Shown one piece after another: positions 14,714 to 17,313 of a stretch of 17,313 bases of DNA. The position numbers and the translations under genes were made by a program. Source of the stretch: Leyella stercorea (lineage in GTDB: Bacteria > Bacteroidota > Bacteroidia > Bacteroidales > Bacteroidaceae); the NCBI RefSeq assembly GCF_021531655.1, contig NZ_JADYUF010000059.1, forward strand, positions 1-17,313, written 5' to 3'. The stretch's first letter is position 1. Every line of letters starts with the position of its first letter. The notes below the pieces were generated by a model. That model was given only the letters and a program-made list of their open reading frames with translations, was not told the origin of the DNA and did no database searches.

Positions 14714-14819
14714 TTGCACCGTTTGCACTTTGCACTTCTTGCACTCTTGCACAAAAGATGCTGCATTTTATGCCAAACAAGTGCAAAAGTGCAGAAAGTG
14801 CAAGGTGCAACAAGTGCAT
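14714..14819. repeat. Mirror-symmetric hexamer array: five TTGCAC then five GTGCAA-type sites
   Basis: TTGCAC starts at 14714, 14723, 14730, 14739 and 14747. After a 28-bp centre, its inverse GTGCAA (or GTGCAG/GTGCAT) starts at 14781, 14789, 14798, 14805 and 14814. The steps are 9, 7, 9, 8 on the left and 8, 9, 7, 9 on the right, exact mirror images. The two 39-bp arms match as inverted repeats at 31 of 39 positions. It lies between the DUF3987 and primase-like genes, so a replication origin of the excised circle or a primase/helicase loading site is a reasonable guess. As RNA it would form a long hairpin in front of the primase start. Confidence 0.75.
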
Positions 14820-14825
14820 AGCCTT

Positions 14826-15848
14826 ATGAGTGAGTATAGATTCCATCTACAGAAATACAAGCAGGGCAACCGATATGCTTGCCCTCAATGTGGACGTAAG
14901 CGTTGCTTTGCAAGATATATTGACGAGGAAGGACAGATTGTATTCCCTGACAATGTGGGGCGTTGTGACCATGAACAGAGTTGTGGCTACCATTATTCTC
15001 CATCTGATTATTTCAAGGACAATCCCGATGCCAACTGCAATGATGATTGGAGATATAAAACACCAATCAAAGAGTGCAGGAAAGAGAAAACTCTTCCAAC
15101 TTTCATTGATAGCAAGCTGGTGGAGCAAACACTGCATGGCTATTATGTCAATCCTTTGTACCGATACATTTCAACGGTCTTTGGCAAAGAGGAGACAGAA
15201 CGGCTGTTTGCCTTGTACAAGGTCGGCACTTCAAAGAAATGGGGCGGTTCAACTATCTTTTGGCAGATAGATGTCAATGGGAATGTGCGCACTGGCAAGA
15301 TAATGAAGTATGATGACAAGACAGGACACCGCATCAAGGAACCCCACAGCCTGGTGACTTGGGTACACTCGGAACTGAAACTGCCTGACTTTACACTTCG
15401 GCAGTGCTTCTTTGGCGAACATCTGTTGACAGATAAAACCACGACCAAGACAATAGCCATCGTGGAGAGCGAAAAGACAGCCATCATTGCCACCCACTTC
15501 ATATCTGATTTCGTATGGTTGGCTACTGGAGGCATGAACGGATGTTTCAATAAAGATGCAGTCGAAGTCCTAAGCGGTCGGGAGGTTGTTTTGGTTCCAG
15601 ACCTTGGGGCAACGGATAAGTGGAAAAGCAAACTTCCATTGCTACAATCAAAATGCAAGCAAGTTCTTGTCAGCAGTATCTTGGAAGACAATGCCACCGA
15701 GGAACAGAAAGCCAATGGTCTTGACATTGCCGACTTCCTGCTGATGACGGAAACACCGCAGATGGCGCTACAAAGGCTGATAAAGCAACATCCGCCACTC
15801 CAACATCTGATAGACAGTCTTGGGTTGGTGTTGGTGGAAGAGTCATAG
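14826..15848 (+). CDS. TOPRIM primase-like protein with N-terminal zinc site (DUF6371-like)
   Basis: 340 aa. The N-terminus has a CHC2-like zinc site with C19, C22, C47 and C53 (CPQCGRKRCF and CDHEQSCGYHYSP). The middle resembles DUF6371-type proteins (YFKDNPDANC, then GSTIFWQID and TGKIMKYD). A TOPRIM core follows, with E214 in IAIVESEKTA and D259 in VVLVPDLGA, the acidic residues that bind magnesium in DnaG-like primases; the usual second Asp is replaced by Gly. It would synthesise primers on the transferred or replicating strand. The ATG at 14826 is chosen because the longer frame from 14730 runs through the hexamer array and has no domain content. The family call is by motif; activity is inferred. 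Confidence 0.82.
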   Translation: MSEYRFHLQKYKQGNRYACPQCGRKRCFARYIDEEGQIVFPDNVGRCDHEQSCGYHYSPSDYFKDNPDANCNDDWRYKTPIKECRKEKTLPTFIDSKLVEQTLHGYYVNPLYRYISTVFGKEETERLFALYKVGTSKKWGGSTIFWQIDVNGNVRTGKIMKYDDKTGHRIKEPHSLVTWVHSELKLPDFTLRQCFFGEHLLTDKTTTKTIAIVESEKTAIIATHFISDFVWLATGGMNGCFNKDAVEVLSGREVVLVPDLGATDKWKSKLPLLQSKCKQVLVSSILEDNATEEQKANGLDIADFLLMTETPQMALQRLIKQHPPLQHLIDSLGLVLVEES

Positions 15849-15871
15849 CAGAGTGGGTAAGGATCTGCGGG

Positions 15872-15969
15872 CACGCTTGCGTGACGGACTTTCACAAAAG
15901 TCCTAAACATAATAGGGACTTTTAGATTCACCTGCTGACGCTGTTCACTTAAAAAGTCCTTCTATTATG
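15872..15969. other. Candidate origin of transfer (oriT) with competing hairpins
   Basis: In the 189-bp gap before the relaxase gene there is a tight CACGC-TT-GCGTG dyad (15872-15883), then three related segments: AAAAGTCC (15896-15903), GGACTTTT (15916-15923) and AAAAGTCC again (15952-15959). The middle one can pair with either neighbour. The right pairing is longer because CATAATAG (15908-15915) also matches CTATTATG (15962-15969). MobV relaxases usually nick at dyads directly upstream of their own gene, so this is the best oriT candidate. A terminator for the primase gene is an alternative for the left hairpin. No known nick sequence was recognised. Confidence 0.45.
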
Positions 15970-16037
15970 CTCAAGCTCCGCCCGAGACCTGTCACCAGTC
16001 ATACTATAACAATGTTACAAACTCAAACAAGATTCTT

Positions 16038-17313
16038 ATGGAAAGAAACATACCACGTGCCGCCATCCATGTAGGCACAGACAAGAAATCGTTCTCTTCC
16101 CAAGTGGGCAACGAGGCGGAACGCAGAGGTTGGGACGAGAAGCGTTACCAACTAAAAAACGCAGACATAGACAAGAACAACCATTATAACTACTCACGCA
16201 AGAGACTCAACTTTGAGATAGTCAAGGGTGGAAAGATTGTGCCTCTTGGTTCCCAGTCTGTGCCGTTGCATGAACGCTTGCAGCACAGACTTGATGAACT
16301 TGGCTTCAAGCCATATATGGATGCCAAGCGTCCCGACCAAGTTTCAAGGAACAGTCCGAACTGCACTGTCGGCATCATCTTCAGTGGTGACCATGATGTG
16401 CTTAACAGGCTTGCCTTTGGTGAAAAGAAACTCAACACGTCAGATCCAAATGCTGACCACAGCAAGGTGACATTACAAAAAGGCATCTATGACTGGGCAT
16501 TGGACACCTACCGCTTTGCATGTGAGAAATGGGGAGAAGAGAATGTCATCAGCTTTGATGTGCATTGTGATGAGACAAGCATCCATGCCCATGTGCAGAC
16601 CGTGCCTGTTGAACAAGTAAAACAACGTGGGCGCGTCGGAAGCAAGTATATCCACAAGGATAATCCAGAAAAGGTTCTCTCTACAAAGGAATGGAGAGCA
16701 CTTCCAAAAGAAGAACGTGACAACTTCACAAAATCGGAAGTTGCAAAGGGTGTTGTTGAAAGGGTCTCTTATGCCAAAGTGTGGGGAGAGCGAGCAAAGG
16801 ATAAGTCACAGTATTTATCACAACTTCATACCGACTATTACAACAAGGTAGGTCATAAGTATGGCTTGGCAAGAGGTTTCTCCTATGATGAACTTTCAGA
16901 GGAAGAGAAACGGGGACGCAAGCACAAAAACAAGGTGGTACTTGAGGCGGAACGTCAGGCGAAAGTTGCTCTTGACAAAGTGGAGAAATATGCTGTGCTT
17001 GCCACAATCGACAAGAAGGAGCTGACCATTCCTTTTCTCAACATCAAGGTTCCTGTTCAAGAAGCGATGAATGCCGTAAAGAAAGAACTTGCCATCCCTA
17101 TTCCTACTCTTATCGGACAAAAGGCATGGCGTGAGGAGCGTGTAAACAACATCAACGCAGCTATCAAAGCTCTTGTCGTAGCCATCAATGCAGAACGTGA
17201 CAAACAGAATGAAGGTGTACGCAAGTCTGTCAACAAGACATACACTTACTATATGCAGAATCTCAATAAGCAGATAGAGGAGAACAAGTCACTTCGTGCC
17301 GAGAATGATGCGC
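16038..17313 (+). CDS. MobV-family relaxase (Pre/Mob), C-terminus cut by window edge
   Basis: The relaxase nicks oriT and pilots the strand into the recipient through a helper conjugation system. The frame is open from the ATG at 16038 to the window end (425 codons). The metal-binding motif III of MobV is HCDETSIHAHVQTVPV (176-191), with the His triad of HxDExxxHxH intact. The usual Pro before the second His is Ile here. Upstream, HYNYSRKRLNFEIVKGGK (49-66) corresponds to the conserved motif that ends in the N-x-x-L/F strand. A long charged helical region follows from about residue 285, as in other Mob proteins. The N-terminus (ERNIPRAAIHVGTDKK) differs from the classical MobV start, so the nucleophile is not certain. 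Confidence 0.88.
   Translation, partial: MERNIPRAAIHVGTDKKSFSSQVGNEAERRGWDEKRYQLKNADIDKNNHYNYSRKRLNFEIVKGGKIVPLGSQSVPLHERLQHRLDELGFKPYMDAKRPDQVSRNSPNCTVGIIFSGDHDVLNRLAFGEKKLNTSDPNADHSKVTLQKGIYDWALDTYRFACEKWGEENVISFDVHCDETSIHAHVQTVPVEQVKQRGRVGSKYIHKDNPEKVLSTKEWRALPKEERDNFTKSEVAKGVVERVSYAKVWGERAKDKSQYLSQLHTDYYNKVGHKYGLARGFSYDELSEEEKRGRKHKNKVVLEAERQAKVALDKVEKYAVLATIDKKELTIPFLNIKVPVQEAMNAVKKELAIPIPTLIGQKAWREERVNNINAAIKALVVAINAERDKQNEGVRKSVNKTYTYYMQNLNKQIEENKSLRAENDA

Larger units (their letters stand above)
9165..17313 (+). mobile_element. Integrative mobilizable element (IME), left end and body, right end outside window
   Basis: A collinear plus-strand set of genes typical of Bacteroidales mobilizable elements: tyrosine integrase, excisionase-like HTH protein, DUF3987 P-loop protein, TOPRIM primase-like protein and MobV relaxase. 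No conjugation pore genes are present within the window, so transfer would depend on a helper. The left boundary is placed at about 9165 because the bspA-like gene loses its repeat pattern there and a repeat-rich noncoding end follows. The exact crossover base, the attachment core and the right end cannot be seen. The general class resembles NBU- and Tn4555-type elements; identity with a named element is not claimed. Confidence 0.75.

Noticed and set aside
14730..14825. Longer primase-like start at 14730
   Set aside because: The added residues are translated hexamer repeats without domain content; ATG 14826 directly precedes the conserved part.
15143..15931. 262-codon minus-strand frame opposite the primase-like gene
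   Set aside because: Antisense shadow of a gene with clear zinc and TOPRIM motifs; its own translation shows no domain.
16627..16851. Small plus-strand frame inside the relaxase gene
   Set aside because: Out of frame with the relaxase, whose frame is continuous and carries the MobV motif.

Overview
The window looks like a chromosomal segment from a Bacteroidales bacterium, most likely Prevotella or a close relative. Three things point there: promoter -7 boxes of the Bacteroidetes form TAnnTTTG, the absence of Shine-Dalgarno sequences before genes, and the gene families present (DUF4954, BspA-like leucine-rich repeat protein, Bacteroidales-type integrase and MobV relaxase). The genus is an inference.

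Region 1 (1-6300) is ordinary core genome on the minus strand. A compact operon reads hflX (ribosome-associated GTPase), a DUF4954 beta-helix protein and a secreted M16 zinc protease, with gaps of only 45-47 bp and a good promoter candidate in front of hflX.

Region 2 (6242-9171) is accessory DNA. It begins with about 790 bp without a gene, which holds a degenerate 22-bp repeat array, a 14-bp inverted repeat and two short repeats (R1a, R2a) that occur again further right. Next comes a complete AbiEi/AbiEii type IV toxin-antitoxin (abortive infection) pair with a start overlap and a likely autoregulatory operator, then a small gene remnant, R1b, and the first 126 codons of a BspA-like surface protein.

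Region 3 (about 9165-17313, continuing past the right edge) is an integrative mobilizable element that appears to have inserted into the bspA-like gene. From its left end: a noncoding end region with several direct repeats; a zinc-finger/multi-HTH regulator split by one in-frame TGA; a tyrosine integrase with a strong terminator; a two-helix membrane protein; an excisionase-like HTH protein; a DUF3987 P-loop protein; a TOPRIM primase-like protein; a hairpin-rich candidate oriT; and a MobV-type relaxase cut by the window edge. The integrase and HTH protein would handle excision and insertion, the DUF3987 and primase-like proteins would handle DNA processing or replication of the circle, and MobV would nick oriT for transfer with help from a resident conjugative element.

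The most unusual DNA structures are a mirror-symmetric array of ten TTGCAC-type hexamers between the DUF3987 and primase genes (14714-14819), a 29-bp box shared by the integrase and excisionase promoters, the in-frame TGA in the regulator, and the 22-bp array beside hflX. No clearly new multi-gene system was found. The hexamer array with its flanking genes is the best candidate for something undescribed.
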